Shown here piece after piece: positions 1 through 11,115 of a DNA stretch of 64,000 nt. Where the stretch lies: assembly GCA_023053575.1 (NCBI GenBank), contig JAKZAP010000001.1, positions 22,462,533 through 22,526,532 on the forward strand, in the 5' to 3' direction. The notes below the pieces were generated by a model. That model saw nothing but the letters and a program-made list of their open reading frames with translations, ran no database searches and was not told where the DNA came from. A program made the position numbers and the translations under genes. The stretch comes from Branchinecta lynchi (taxonomy: Eukaryota > Arthropoda > Branchiopoda > Anostraca > Branchinectidae). Each line of letters begins with the position of its first letter. The stretch's first letter is position 1.

Positions 1-394
1 TTAAAGCACATCTGAAAAGACTTCGTAAAATTCAGGACACTCATACAACTCGAAAATGATCTCTTATATGTTTAAGATATTCTAAAAGCGAACTTCTTGT
101 CTTCATTTGCTGTGTATATAGTATCTTCTGTCGCGTAGAATCAAATTCTGCAAACCAGTTTTAAGTTGCAATTCTTTAGATGTAGCTCACTGTAGCTTTA
201 CCTGCTTTAGTTTTCGGCATGAAAGTACAGTGTGTCGAGTGACAAATAAAACGGTACACGGTACTTTCATTATGAAACAAAAGTACATCAAATCACCCGG
301 AAAAAAACGCAATTCAAGTCTCGTCGGCGAACCTGGCGTCTTTTTCTATATCTGTAAACTCCTGTCAGGCCAAGACCAAAAGTTCTTTAGGTCC

Positions 395-800
395 GGAAAT
401 CCGGATTTTTTTTTTAACGCACTGGCAAATCTGTTTTCCTCGTTCGTTTCTGAGGAAGTGTGTTCTGAACGTGAAAATTACTTTTTCTGCTATTAGTTTG
501 GAGCAAGTCTACTTTCTTTTCTATGGGCTTTAACTTGTCACTTTTTCGATGGACAGAGGCTTGATTTCATAGCTATTCTTAATTTTTCATTGGGATCGCA
601 AAATGACGCTCTGCTCCTCGGCTCACGTCCATAAATCAGGATTTTTTTTTTCCGGAATTACTTTTTTTGCTTTAATATGGAACAAATCTACTTTGTTTTC
701 TGTGGCCACTATTTTGTCACTTTTTTCGACGGTCAGATTTGTTATTTCAAAGCTGTTTTTCCTTTTCAATGGGATTGCAAAAAGACGGTCTCCTCTTCGG
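395..800. repeat. Tandem duplication, ~181-bp period
   Basis: Two diverged copies of one unit lie side by side. The first runs roughly 474-606 and the second 655-786; both go from a TTACTTTTT block through TTGTCACTTTTT to CATTGGGATCGCAAAA-like sequence. The short open frames across it are T-rich and look non-coding. Nothing else was recognised in positions 1-1450. Confidence 0.6.
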
Positions 801-1491
801 TTTTTCACAAAATTTCGCCGGTGGCACATTTCATAGTATCCTCTACTTAGAGGAACGGTGTGTCATTTACTTGGCGATTAGGCTTGGAACTTATTAGATT
901 TGAAACACATTAAAGGCTGGCTAGAATCTTTCTAGACAAAGGCAGATTAAAAAAAATTCGCATGCGGCGCTTGATTAAATTTGTCCCGGGTACAGGCGTT
1001 GAAAGCTTTCCACTTATGCGAAAGTTGAAATTTAAAACTGAGGCTATGAAGGTATGTATACAAAAATTTTGATTACAAGAATAATTTCAGCTGATGCATT
1101 GCAGCTAGTTTTACATCGGCTCTATTACTTATTGGTGGGGAATGTGCGCCATGCCGCAAAGTCGCGACAGTTCATTTTCGTTGGTACCTGCGAGTCGTAT
1201 ATTACGATCCATGAGTCGTTGAAATGAGGGGTCTCACCCCCCCTGGCCTGAGTGCTTCGGACCACCCCTGATGACAGAATTGAAACCTAACACCATTTAT
1301 TTATAGGCTACAGAATAACACAATTTTTTATTGCATACACTTACTGATATCTGACTGGTATGCTTGCTGGCTAAAAATCAAATATTTAGTAAGCTATTAG
1401 AACTCGGATAGAAAACAAATATCAATGTTAACAAATATGAACATTGCACATTGAGTTAGAGCATGCCCTGAGCTTGCTCTATCCCACTTAC

Positions 1492-1830
1492 CATAGTAAC
1501 TGGGCATGATATCACAGACAGGTTGGGCATCCTGACTTCGAAAAAATACCTCAGATTGCGGTTTGAAGCACTTAAAGGATTTTCCATCCAGTAGGATTTC
1601 TTAGGAAATTTGGGGAGTTTTGTCGGGTGTTGAGTTGGTGTGATTAGCTTGACTTTATACTTCGTCTGGGGATCCACAGCATCCCATTGCAGCCTCCATT
1701 TCTTCTTGCTCCACTCCTGGTGAAAGGGGACTTTAAATTCTTTGACCGTCTCGATAGATACCATATCTTCCCTTATGAAGTTCCAAAGATCAAATACCTG
1801 GTTGGTGAGAAAGTGCTGGTGTCTCCTCAT
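1492..1830 (-). CDS. Possible coding exon of an unidentified minus-strand gene
   Basis: An open frame of 113 codons begins with ATG at 1830 and runs to a perfect splice donor (ATG|GTAAGT) at 1492/1491. The composition looks like real protein: Trp-, Lys- and Pro-rich, with segments such as KKWRLQWDAVDPQTKYKV and KLPKFPKKSYWMENPL. A possible acceptor (CTCAG) sits directly before the ATG, so the true start may be further upstream. It would be transcribed divergently from CDK1, whose start codon is about 800 bp away. I do not recognise the family. A chance open frame cannot be excluded. Confidence 0.35.
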
Positions 1831-1972
1831 CTGAGCCTTGTTTTATATGAGTTTTTTGGAATTACCTCTTGTTTGCTATGCAACCATAATTTCGACATAC
1901 TTACTTTTCTTGCTAGACTGGGGGAGAATAGGCCTACATCTCCTTGCATAACTTACTGTGTGTTGTAATATG

Positions 1973-2259
1973 CAGAGGCGTTACTAGCCAAAATGTTTGG
2001 GGGGGGGGGGACGAGACATTTACCCGACTGGCTGGTAATTTTTACCGACTTTTTCTGCAGAAAAAACAACTGTTTTCAACAACAAAAGTCATATTTTTTA
2101 AAAAATCGACTGATTTTCTAAAAATTCCACCGATTTTCAGAAAAACCGACTATTTTGACGAAAAATCGCAGCGCTTCGCGCCAACTCGGTTATTTTTTAC
2201 CGACTGGCCGACAGCATTGGGGGGGGGGGTCCCCCCCCACCCCCAGTCGTGCGCCCCTG
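1973..2259. mobile_element. hAT-like MITE (family C, copy 1)
   Basis: The ends are CAGAGGCGTTACTAG and GTGCGCCCCTG, an imperfect terminal inverted repeat of the CAGRGGCG type. The flanking 8 bp are GTAATATG and GTTATATG, a target duplication with one mismatch, as expected for hAT transposons. The interior has oligo-G and oligo-C runs near both ends and repeated ACCGACT / AAAAATCG words. Other copies lie near 38160, 38670 and 55477. Confidence 0.75.
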
Positions 2260-2633
2260 GTTATATGTAATCTCTTATAATGGTACTTAATCCTGGGCGA
2301 TGCTTGCAAGGGTGTGCATTGTTCTCATACCTATATGATCGATACCAGGATAGAACACTTTAGAAGTCACTCAAATCATCAATTTGAGTTTTACTTAGAA
2401 AGTGCCTAGGCAGCTTGGCTTTGTACAAACTCTGCTACATTACTGGTTTTAGCCCTGAGAAGAGCTTTTTCACCAGGTAGCCTATCTGTCATGCTGGCTT
2501 TGTAGAAAAAACAGCCTACCTGTTCGACAGTCCAAAGACAATAAAACCTTGGCCTAGTTTGTGTTAGTATGTTGTACCTATTTGGTAGTTTTGATTGTTT
2601 TCATTACAGGTCTGCTTTCAGTAATTTCAAATC

Positions 2634-2679
2634 ATGAGCAGCCTAGATGACTTCCAGAAACTGGAGAAAGTTGGCGAGG
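2634..2679 (+). CDS. cdk1: Cyclin-dependent kinase 1, exon 1 (start)
   Basis: This is the first coding exon of CDK1, the cyclin-B-dependent Ser/Thr kinase that drives entry into mitosis. It encodes 15 residues ending KLEKVGE plus the first base of the next Gly, and stops at the donor GAGG|GTGAGT (phase 1). A likely acceptor at 2608-2609 (TTACAG) means an upstream non-coding exon probably exists. Joined to the six later exons it gives a 304-residue protein, close to the usual ~300. By my count the glycine loop with inhibitory Thr17/Tyr18 spans exons 1 and 2, then come Lys36, PSTAIRE at 48-54, HRD Asp131, DFG Asp149, T-loop Thr164, APE Glu176 and GDSEIDQL at 209-216. The PSTAIRE and RVYTHE segments favour CDK1 over CDK2/3. 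Confidence 0.93.
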
Positions 2680-3289
2680 GTGAGTCTTATTCATAATCAG
2701 TTTGAGACCGGCAGTCAAAATAGCAGATTTGTCCTTTCCTGTAGAGTCTTGTTACTGTCCTCCAGCTTAAAATGTTTTCCTAAAAATGGTAGATGTAAGC
2801 CATAGACGAAATGTCTGTTTTATCAGATGGATGTCAAAGTCCAGCTGGGAAAGCTCTCTAAGTCTCCTATAGCGATAATAATAGTAGCGTTCATCAAACT
2901 CTGATTCCTAGTAAAAAAAAATATTCACTAGTGTCTAATGCTCCCTCTACAAGGGGCTCTGGGGTCTCACCATCTTCTTGGTAGAATCTGCAGCCCGACC
3001 AGGTTTCGGCAGGGTACCCGCTGGTGAGGATGAAAAGCCAGACATTTGGTAGCCTAACTTCGAAAACAGGTTGTAATACCGGGTAGCAGTGTCTCAGAAA
3101 GTGTTAAAAAAAATTCTGTCACGAAAAACCATAGACACAGCCAACACTGCGGTGATGACGAATGCAGCTAATGTCTGTGAAAGTTAGAAAGCGGTCCAAA
3201 TTCACTCCAGTTCGTTCGAATACCAACTAGAGGCTAAAGAAAAGACATAACATGATGAAACACTGGGTGGAATAAAAATATGAGAAATA

Positions 3290-3612
3290 TATTTGCAAAT
3301 ACCATGGAATATGATACCACGGTAACGGGATTTGCATTTTGTGGTTTTTGCAGTTACCATGGCATCTGATACTACGGTTGCTTTGAAAAAACAACAGATG
3401 CTGAATTTGCGCTTTTAGAATTCTTCCCAAAAGAAATACTAATATTCACCCATAGAACAAGTGCTAAATTTCTTCTCCATTGATTTGACAAAACCCTGGA
3501 TCATGTGCTGGTGATGATGAAAGTGAGATGTAATTTTCCAGATACCACGGTAGCTGCAAAATGACTTTACACCGTGGTATCTGCAAAAACGCAACTATGG
3601 TTCCTTTTTTAA
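3290..3612. repeat. Family E repeat rich in TACCACGGTA palindromes
   Basis: The sequence repeats GATACCACGGTA and its variants (TACCATGG, GTTACCGTGG) separated by TTTTTGCA-type words. Related copies occur at 25905-26340 and at 27140-27715, the latter split by a MITE. Edges are approximate and no coding potential was seen. Confidence 0.55.
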
Positions 3613-3769
3613 AGCGAGCGAAGGACGAATGGGGCGGTCTGGCAAGCTCCGCTAGTTTATGCGACGGGTGTTTTGCCACTTCGGCAAGAATGTACTTTCC
3701 AGAGCTGCTTTTGGCACATCGCTAGTTTCCGAAATTCGGTGCGAATTATTCTTTGAAAGTGAATCCACG

Positions 3770-4547
3770 AGCGTGTTCCATCCTTCTAACAGTCATAACT
3801 ATTAGTTACTATCTTCGTTCCGTCCTCGGGAGAAGTTACGACGCTGACCGTTCCAACCTTCTCAAAATAGTAACTGTTAGGTCACCACGCTCGGGAGCGT
3901 AGTTAGCGTAGTAACTAAGATTTCTGTCAAGTGATTGGCCGATCAGCCTGCGGCACGATATTTGCACGAAAATAGAAAAATGCGTTCCAGCCTTGACGCC
4001 AAGAAGCTAGGACCCGTGACGTCGTTGAGGTTTTACAGAGATGCTAAAGAGACATGGGGGGAAAGTATTTATTTTAAAGCAGGGTTGAATAGGGAGGAGT
4101 TAGCGTGGGTGATAAGTATGAGGGGTGATTGTTTACCGCTAGGGGATAGGAGGAGGTATGTGGGAAGGGGTTTAAGTCGGATTGGTCCTTACTACTGCCC
4201 TATGTGTGGGGAGATGAATGAGAATGTGTTGCACCTGATGTGTGAATGTAGTGAATTGGATGGGTTGAGGGATGAAGTGTTTGGAAAAAGAGTGTACGAT
4301 GAGGAATGGTTGGTTAAAGTAATGAAGGATGAATGTTTTTCGGGAGTTCGCCAGTTGGGAAGATTCCTTAAGCTTTCGATGAAGCATCGTGAAAGATTCA
4401 TTTAGGTTTATTAGTAATTTAGTGAAAATTTATTTTTATTTTGTTTTGTATTGCCATGGCCCTCGGGCTTTTTGTGTAAATATATATCATATCATATCAT
4501 ATCATATCATGCGCAGAAACTACGTTAAGTAGGGTCGAACGCGCTCC
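3770..4547 (+). mobile_element. Harbinger-like MITE (family D, copy 1), split by a LINE
   Basis: The left end begins GAGCGTGTTCCATCC and the right end finishes GTCGAACGCGCTC, the family's ~12-bp inverted repeat. Internal words include AGTTACTAT palindromes. The sequence breaks at about 4028 (GACGTC) and resumes at about 4506 (ATGCGCAG), where other copies are continuous. The inserted piece is the LINE fragment listed next. Confidence 0.7.
4029..4505 (+). mobile_element. LINE 3' end (reverse transcriptase C-terminal zinc knuckle)
   Basis: The open frame from about 4029 to 4405 encodes the C-terminal tail typical of non-LTR retrotransposon polymerases. A YCPMCG...ENVLHLMCEC cluster resembles the zf-RVT knuckle. 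A short 3' UTR with GCCATGGCCCTCGGGCT follows, then an (ATATC)n tail at 4484-4510. The copy is heavily 5'-truncated and dead. The same 3' UTR word occurs on the minus strand near 55240, so both belong to one family. Confidence 0.75.
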
Positions 4548-4689
4548 ATGACGAGAGTAAAGTGATCTTGGAAAATTGGATAGCCAGAACCGCTTTCCGT
4601 GACTTTTTGCGTGTGGCGAGTTTTTACTTTGCTTTTCGGAAACCGAATCCGTATGAACCGCCTGCTAACATTTGTTCTGCGTATATTCA

Positions 4690-4870
4690 AAAAAAATGCA
4701 TAAAACGGATACGTCAGCTACGATGCTTTGGCAGGAATCGAGCTTGCAGGTTCGTTCCTTCCTCAACGTTGTCTCTGAAGTTTGACGGCCTGACGAGAAC
4801 GCTTGCCAAGAATGGCCGAAATATCGCTGCCAATGCATCGTACTCCAGTCCGCTTGGGCTCCAGGAGTAT
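4690..4870 (+). repeat. Partial hammerhead-like repeat copy
   Basis: At 4790 the plus strand reads CTGACGAG, then a degenerate stem and GGCCGAAATATC, matching the CUGANGA...GAAA core order of a hammerhead ribozyme. An inverted fragment of the same element (GGATACGTCAGCTACGAT) lies just upstream at about 4708. Fuller copies are at 10020-10145 and 32000-32122. Confidence 0.4.
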
Positions 4871-4929
4871 TTATTTTGTTATATGTGTTTGTTGAGTTGT
4901 CCACGTAACGTTCATGTATCCCTTTTCAG

Positions 4930-5086
4930 GCACATATGGTGTTGTTTACAAGGCTCGCAATAAGAAGACACAGCAACTTGTAGCTCTGAAGAAAATTCGC
5001 TTAGAGTCCGAAGAAGAAGGAGTCCCGTCAACAGCTATTCGTGAAATTGCCCTCCTAAAAGAACTCCAACACCCAAATATTGTTTG
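4930..5086 (+). CDS. cdk1: CDK1 exon 2 (glycine loop, Lys36, PSTAIRE)
   Basis: The exon lies between acceptor TTTTCAG and donor TTTG|GTAAGT. It completes Gly16 and encodes 51 further codons: the glycine-rich loop end (TYGVVYKA), the catalytic lysine in VALKKIRLE, and the cyclin-binding PSTAIRE helix. It ends in HPNIV plus two bases of a Cys codon. Phase and protein sequence join perfectly to exons 1 and 3. Confidence 0.95.
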
Positions 5087-5621
5087 GTAAGTGCAGCTAT
5101 GAGTCCTTGGTGAAATCTGCCATCAGTTAATGGTAAAATCCCCTCTACAGAATGCGGCAATTTCAACAAAAGTAAAATGTGTGGAGAAGTACAGAAACGG
5201 TGTACAAAAAAGCATGCCAATTGCATAAGTCAGCAAAGATATTTCATTTATTTATTTATTCATTTATTTCCCTCAGAACTGAGGAGTACAAAATAATGTA
5301 TAAAACATAACTATGCCTAAACAATCTGGTCCATTCATTGACACATAAATACTATGAAAAATACACACGATTTCGACAACTAAGTTACAATTATTTACGC
5401 ACGATATTATTTACTTGTTAAAAAATGGGTACAGGTTGTGGGTTTGGAGGGCTACCGAAGCTTTTTTTACAAAAGTTGGCATTTGGGCCCACAGCTTATC
5501 AACCTAGGCAGTTAAGCAAACTCGTATCTTCCCGGTGAGAAGCTTTGGGTTCAGAGCTCTGAGCCCTCCGCCTGTCTCAGTGTCCATGCTCCAACGCGTA
5601 GATCCAATGTAGAACGCATTA
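5087..5621 (+). other. CDK1 intron 2, unannotated first part
   Basis: Intronic sequence with an ATTTATTTATTCATTTATTTCCCTC pyrimidine-rich block near 5248-5275. I see no gene or recognisable repeat here. The rest of intron 2 (to 10742) is mostly transposons. Confidence 0.6.
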
Positions 5622-6317
5622 GTTGCGTTTTTGATCGAATTTACCTTCAACCTCAAAGGTCTTTGTTTAATTGCCGTTTTTGGTCGCCGGTCACAGTTTC
5701 TTCTTCCTTCTAACTCTGACCGTCGAACCTCGTGAGCTAGCTAGTTCGAAGTTTTTAATCATCAAAGAAACGTCAACCAGGCAAGGATCGCCGGAGTCGT
5801 AAAAACACTAACTAAACAAACGGTGAACTTCGACGGCGTTTGAAAACGGAAATTAAAGGCGCATTCTCGCCATTCTCCGAGTACTCCACTTGAGGAGTCT
5901 CCGCGTTGTCGTTTGCCCCGGGGACTCACTCCCCGTATTCTCGCGAGTCCCTACGGAGGAGGAATGCTCCGATTATCATCACCATCATCAAAAAGGACTC
6001 CCTTTCAGATTCGGAGGGGAATAAATTTTTGCTGGTGTTGGTGCAATATAAAATTAATTAAAAAGAATCAGAATAAGCAAAACCAAAAGTGGATCCAGAC
6101 TAATTTCGTCAACTGAATATTTATTTTTCGAACAAAATCCATTTTAGAAGCATTCGCCGTGTTCTTGTTGTTTTCCTCGGCTGAGTCCGCGTGGTGTGAC
6201 TCCCTCTATTCTCTCCATTCCCTTCGATTCCCCGAGGAGTCCTCAGGGAACGGCGAGAATAGGCCTTTAGAAACCGGCTACGTTAACAGCGAACAAAACT
6301 TCGATCAAAAACGCAAT
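5622..6317. mobile_element. Nested pair of TIR elements (MITE-like)
   Basis: The outer inverted repeat is GTTGCGTTTTTGATCGAA at 5622 and TTCGATCAAAAACGCAAT ending at 6317, about 18 bp with one mismatch. Inside it a second inverted pair begins near 5856 (AAAGGCGCATTCTCGCC) and ends near 6270 (GGCGAGAATAGGCCTTT), which suggests a MITE inside a MITE. Target duplications are not clear. No transposase is encoded. Confidence 0.55.
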
Positions 6318-6700
6318 TATTAGCGGGAACGCAATTTTGTTTGTTTCGGAAGAATGCAGGTGGGCTCGCTTTGTCGTGTTTTGTTTGACTCGTGATAAGC
6401 TGAGTAGGAGAATAAGCTGTTGTGATACATGTGATATGGATGGTTGATCGCTTGGAAGAGCAAAAGACGGTACAAAGATTAATTTTAAGCCGTTACCTTT
6501 ATTTCCTTTACCTTAATTCGCACTTGGGAGCGATTCTGTTGATCTGTGTACTGTATAAATTACAATGGTAAAAATTTATCGCAAAGGGCCAAAACATCTC
6601 GATAGTGTTTGAAGCCAAGCTGACCATTCATTGGAAAAGAAATTGAATTGGTGTTTTTTCTTGATCAGCTAGTTATCCCTCTGAGATGATGTGCGGGGCC

Positions 6701-8116
6701 CAGTGGCGAAACTAGGGGGGCAAGCACCGACAAACGGTTTCATCATTGCGTCAGACGCTCTGTCGGTAAAGCTCGAAGCTTCTTGTTGGGAAATCGGCAG
6801 CGTTTGTCGGTACGGCACGCTTTATCATTCTATTTCTGATACTGACAAAAGCTCTGTCGGTAAATTAAGAAGCTTCGTGTTGGGGAATTGGCACTGTTTG
6901 TCGGTGCGGAGACGGTGCGCGGAATCGGTTTTCGGTACCGACAAGACCTCTGACAAACACTTTTCGTATTCCGTTTATGATACCGACAAAAACTCCGTCG
7001 ATAAATTATGAAACTTGATGTATGGAAATCCGCAGCGTTTGTCCCTGCGCGGATTCCGTTTTCAGTACCGACGAGAGCTCTTTAGGTTAATCAGAAAACT
7101 TCGTGTTTAGATTGGCAGCGTTCTTGGTGCATAGACGGTCCTCGGTGCAGAGACGGATTCTGTTTAGTACCGGCAAGAGCTTTGACAAACACTTCCCTCG
7201 TACCGTTTCTGATACTGACAAAAGCTCTGTCGGTTGTTAGGAAACTTCTTGTCTGGAAATCCGAATTTTTTGTCGGTGCAGAGATGATACCGCCAAAACC
7301 CTTGTCCGAAAGTGAAGTTGGTGGTCGGACCGAGATTTTCTAGACTGTGACCAGGAAAAGTCTTGTGGGTCAAATGGAAACTCCGTTTTTCGACATGTTT
7401 ACATTCGGAGTGACTGGAACGGATACAACAAAAAAATCATGTCTTTAAATTTTAGTAATTGTGAACTATCCGTCAGTGCGAAGGCTTTATAATTCTCATC
7501 GGTAAATCAGAAGATGTTTCGGATAAATCACTAACAAACACTTTTTCGTTCCCTTCTGTTCCTTAACGTAAACCAACCACACCGGCAAACCTGTTCTAAG
7601 CGATTACTCTGTTCCCACTCACAAACTGCATTTTTGGGTTGATCTGGCTCTACATGGCACAATCAGTCTGTGACATGATCCACTTTATTCGGTGACTTAT
7701 CACTTACAAATTCCCATCAGTCATACCCCACCCCCACCAACTCCGCCCATCGAGGTCGGATCACAAGATGGTCACATGACCGCAGTATCGACAAGTTCAT
7801 GTCAATCGCTCAACCCGTTTGGTCCCTAAGCGTTTCAGAAAATATCCCGGACCTACCTCTAATCACCCCACAGCACTACCACCATGACAAGAAGAGGTTC
7901 GGATACATAGGTGGCAGATATTTGACATCTGCGCCTACCACCCAGCAAGTACCCATCGTTCGAATTCGAGCATTTCCGAAAAAATGTCCAGTGGGCCTAC
8001 CGGTCCGATACCCCCCAGCCCCACCTTCAACGTGAGATCCAGTTCTGGCCTCGAATCCTGTCAGTGAAAACCTGGGCTTGCCCCCTCCCAACGAAAATGG
8101 GCTAGTTTCGCCACTG
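6701..8116. mobile_element. hAT-like non-autonomous element with internal repeats
   Basis: The ends CAGTGGCGAAACTAG and CTAGTTTCGCCACTG are a perfect 15-bp inverted repeat of hAT type. The flanks (GCGGGGCC / GCGAGGAT) are a degenerate 8-bp target duplication. The sequence just left of it (ATCAGCTAGTTATCCCTC) recurs at about 19891, where the insertion is absent. The interior carries several diverged units with the palindrome TACCGACAAAAGCTCTGTCGGTA-like sequence. No transposase was found. Confidence 0.7.
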
Positions 8117-8372
8117 GCGAGGATTAAGTTTATAGATTCTATCCAGCCTTCCTGCTCTTCTGTTTGAAAATTGAATGCGCCGTGGTTAAAAGGTGGCAAA
8201 GCCAATCAGAAGAATAGAACTCGAAAACAGAACTTTTCTTTCTTTTTTGTTTTTTTTACCCGCTTTTTGGATAAGAGCAGAGTATGAGTAAAATACACAA
8301 AGTAAAATATATATATTAAAACACTAAACCAAACAATCTAAATAAACATGACTACTTCTTTTCGTATAGTTT

Positions 8373-9794
8373 AACAAGACCAAAGGTTTCGATGGGATCC
8401 CAAAAATTCAATATCTGATCCAGACAACTGGGTCTTGTCTTAGCCAGATCCAGTCTTCGCCAGACTCCTTGAACATTTTTACAATCAAAATTCAGAAACA
8501 GATTAAGGCCAAATAGCTAATCACCTGAGAAAACCAAGTTCAGATTTGGATTCAGCATGTGTGTTTACCCCTATAAGTCATATCTGTTTTGACGAAAACT
8601 TCCTGCCACTTCTGCCAATTTCCCGGTTCCGGCCGAACTCCAGAACTAGTTGTCCGGCGAAAAAAGAAAGCTCAAAGACGAAATCAGGGTATCTTCTTTC
8701 CCCAGTAATGAACATCTAATCAACTTCAAATAGAAATTTAGCTTATAACAAATTTTCCGATTCCAGCCGGATTCCGGTCGAACTTTATGTCCGGGTAAAA
8801 TACGATTGTCACACAGGGACTCAGCATCTCTTCTTATCCCTAAATCGCTTATCTAATCAACTAGAAATAAAACTTCGACTTCCAACAGTTTTCCGGTTTT
8901 GGCCGGATTCCGGACGAACTACATGTCCGGGTAGAAACTTGTTTTCACGTAAGTGCTCAGCATGTGTTCTTGCCCTAAATCGAACATCTAATCAGCTCCA
9001 AATAAAACTTTTAATTTTGACAAACTTTCCGGTTTAGGCTGGATTCCGGTCGAAATACTTGTCCGTCGAGAAAATAGTTTTCACCGACGTCTTCAGCATG
9101 TCTCCCTACCTCTAAATCGAACATTTAATCAACTTCAAATAAAACTTTTACTTTCAACAAACTTTCCGGTTTGGGCCGGATTCCGGGCGAAATACTTGTC
9201 CATCGAGAAAATAGTTTTCACCATCGTCTTCAGCATGTCTTCCTACCCCTAAATCGAACATCTAATCAACTTCAAATAAAACTTTTACTTTCAACAAACT
9301 TTCCGGTTTGGGCCGGATTCCGGGCGAAATACTTGTCCGTCGAGAAAAAAATTTTCACCATCGTCTTCAGCATGTCTTCGTACCCCTAAATCAATCATCT
9401 AATCAACTTCAAATAAAACTTTTACTTTCAACAAACTTTCCGGTTTTGGCCGGATTCCGGGCGAACTACTTGTCCGATGACAAAATGGTTTTCACCATCG
9501 TGTTCAGCATGTCTTCTTACTCCATAATCGACTATCACATTAGCTGTTTCAAAATATTTTGTTTGTCCCTTAATTTGAATCCCCTCCCCCACCCCTAAAT
9601 GTAGAGCTACAAAGCCCATCTACGAACTTGACTGGTCCGACGACCCAACGAACCTTCTCACCAAGTTTCATCAAAATATCTCATTCCCTTCGAGAGTTAT
9701 CGTGCTTACAGACGGACGGACGGACGGACGGACAGACGGACAACTTTTGCGATGTCATAGGTATCCCTCCACTTACGTTTTGGGATCCCAAAAA
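8373..9794 (+). repeat. Family A element with 136-bp internal tandem repeat (copy A1)
   Basis: The left end reads ACAAGACCAAAGGTTTCGAT then GGGATCCCAAAA. The right end carries a GACG microsatellite (about 9714-9737) and the palindrome TTTTGGGATCCCAAAA. Between them a unit containing TTTCCGG..GGCCGGATTCCGG and ATCTAATCAACTTCAAATAA recurs at about 8843, 8978, 9114, 9251 and 9388, a period of 136-137 bp. Short open frames across it are repeats of one another and not genes. Confidence 0.75.
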
Positions 9795-10019
9795 CACACT
9801 AAATGGACTTAAATATTTTTACACAGTGTCACGCACATTAAACGGGTTCAGGATTGAAAAACTGGCTAGTAATTTCGTGGGCTGATAGGGGAGGATGTTT
9901 GTGGAGGGTAAGTAGATTTAAATGCGAACGAAGGAGTGTATTGATACTGTCCTGAATACAGCATATTTATAGTATTTAAGGAAACAACTTCTAAAAATTT
10001 TTACTTTTGTTTCCTTAGG

Positions 10020-10145
10020 ATAAATATTCTTTGAGCCCAAGCTGACTTTGAAACATTTATTCAAACAATGTTTACGACGGATACGTCAGCTACGATTATT
10101 CATCAGCGGTATTTTGGCCCTTCTTGGCAAGGGTCCTCGTCAGGC
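10020..10145 (-). repeat. Short interspersed element with hammerhead-like motif
   Basis: On the minus strand, CTGACGAG (10136-10143) is followed by the hairpin CCCTT-GCCAAG-AAGGG, then CCAAAATAC, a short loop region, and GTATC. This matches the order CUGANGA, stem II, GAAA, stem III (AUAC/GUAU), cleavage triplet ending C. Here the GAAA box has become AAAA. It ends in a 42-bp block (AATAAATGTTTCAAAGTCAG...) that occurs inverted in the copy near 32000. Stem I pairing is not convincing. Confidence 0.4.
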
Positions 10146-10742
10146 TGTCAATCCTCTGGTTCAACTTCGGGGAAGAAAACAAACCTGTAATAATAATCTA
10201 ACACAGTTTTGGAGCTGAAATTTAGTACACAAGGTCCAAGGAGAACTTTCGGACTGTAAGTCTGGGTTTTACTGTAGTTTTTGTTTTCTAATCGAGAATA
10301 CTTTTTCCGCAGCTTTTCGCGGTGTTCCCAACAGGAATTTTCAATCTAGCAGAGATTACTTTTTCGATTTTTGGCTTGTCGTGATCATCAATATTTTCCA
10401 TGAGGGTTTCCTTGAGATGGTCGAATTCGCGTGATGTCATCGCCCATTTTGACGTTAAACCGGCAATCGTGTCTTTGAGGAGAATCTGCGAAATACGTTG
10501 CTCCACTTTCTTTTTATTCCTCGAGCAGCAAAAGTCAAATGAACGCGAACAACGAAACATGAAGAGGCCAGTAAGTTTACTGCATTAGCTGGCGCATTTG
10601 GCAATGAGCAGGAAGGCAGTTGGACGATACCAGAAGATGCTCACTTTTTCTTTTAGTTTGACAGTTGGGTGTAAGACGAAACATTTGCCCATTCGGTTAT
10701 TGCGCATGCGTCGAGGAAGGTACAGCAAACATTTCTTTGCAG

Positions 10743-10881
10743 CTTAGAAGACGTGATCATGCAGGAGGCCAAGCTTTTTCTAGTCTTTGAATTCTTGTCA
10801 ATGGACCTAAAGAGATATATGGACACCATCCCCTCAGGTGAATCAATGGATCGGATGCTCGTAAAATCCTATACATATCAG
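10743..10881 (+). CDS. cdk1: CDK1 exon 3
   Basis: The exon lies between acceptor TTTGCAG and donor CAG|GTAAGA. It completes Cys68 and encodes [32 protein letters not shown] and onward to KSYTYQ, the hinge and alphaD-alphaE part of the kinase. The hinge [11 protein letters not shown] is of CDK1 type. It ends on a codon boundary. Confidence 0.94.
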
Positions 10882-11029
10882 GTAAGAAACAAACAGCCTA
10901 CGGTACCTTGATATCCCGTGGTTTGATGCCCTACATTCTCTCTACCAAGTCGTATCTCATCACTCTTAGAATAAATTGTCCAAAGGGCTTAAAGCACGAG
11001 TCATATTTTGTCTGTTCGGGTAAAATCAA

Positions 11030-11115
11030 CAGCAAGACCAAAGGTTTCGATGGGATCCCAAAAGTTAAATATTTTTTCCACACACTCCTTGAACATTTGT
11101 TCCGGATATGATCCG
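11030..11115 (+). repeat. Family A fragment
   Basis: The left end of family A (CAAGACCAAAGGTTTCGATG, then GGGATCCCAAAA) and about 60 bp of its interior are present. It breaks off before a G18 run at about 11121. Confidence 0.6.

Larger units (their letters stand above)
2680..4929 (+). other. CDK1 intron 1
   Basis: The intron runs from GTGAGT to TTTTCAG. It contains a family E repeat (about 3290-3612), a Harbinger-like MITE (3770-4547) with a LINE 3' fragment inside it, and a partial hammerhead-type repeat (4690-4870). Nothing was recognised in 2680-3290. Confidence 0.85.

Noticed and set aside
3935..4027. First ~31 codons of the long frame at 3935
   Set aside because: This part is MITE sequence read through into the LINE frame, so it is not part of the LINE protein.
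9171..9598. Frames of 72 and 96 codons with the repeated MGRIPGEIL start
   Set aside because: These are translations of the 136-bp family A unit; the similarity comes from the tandem repeat.
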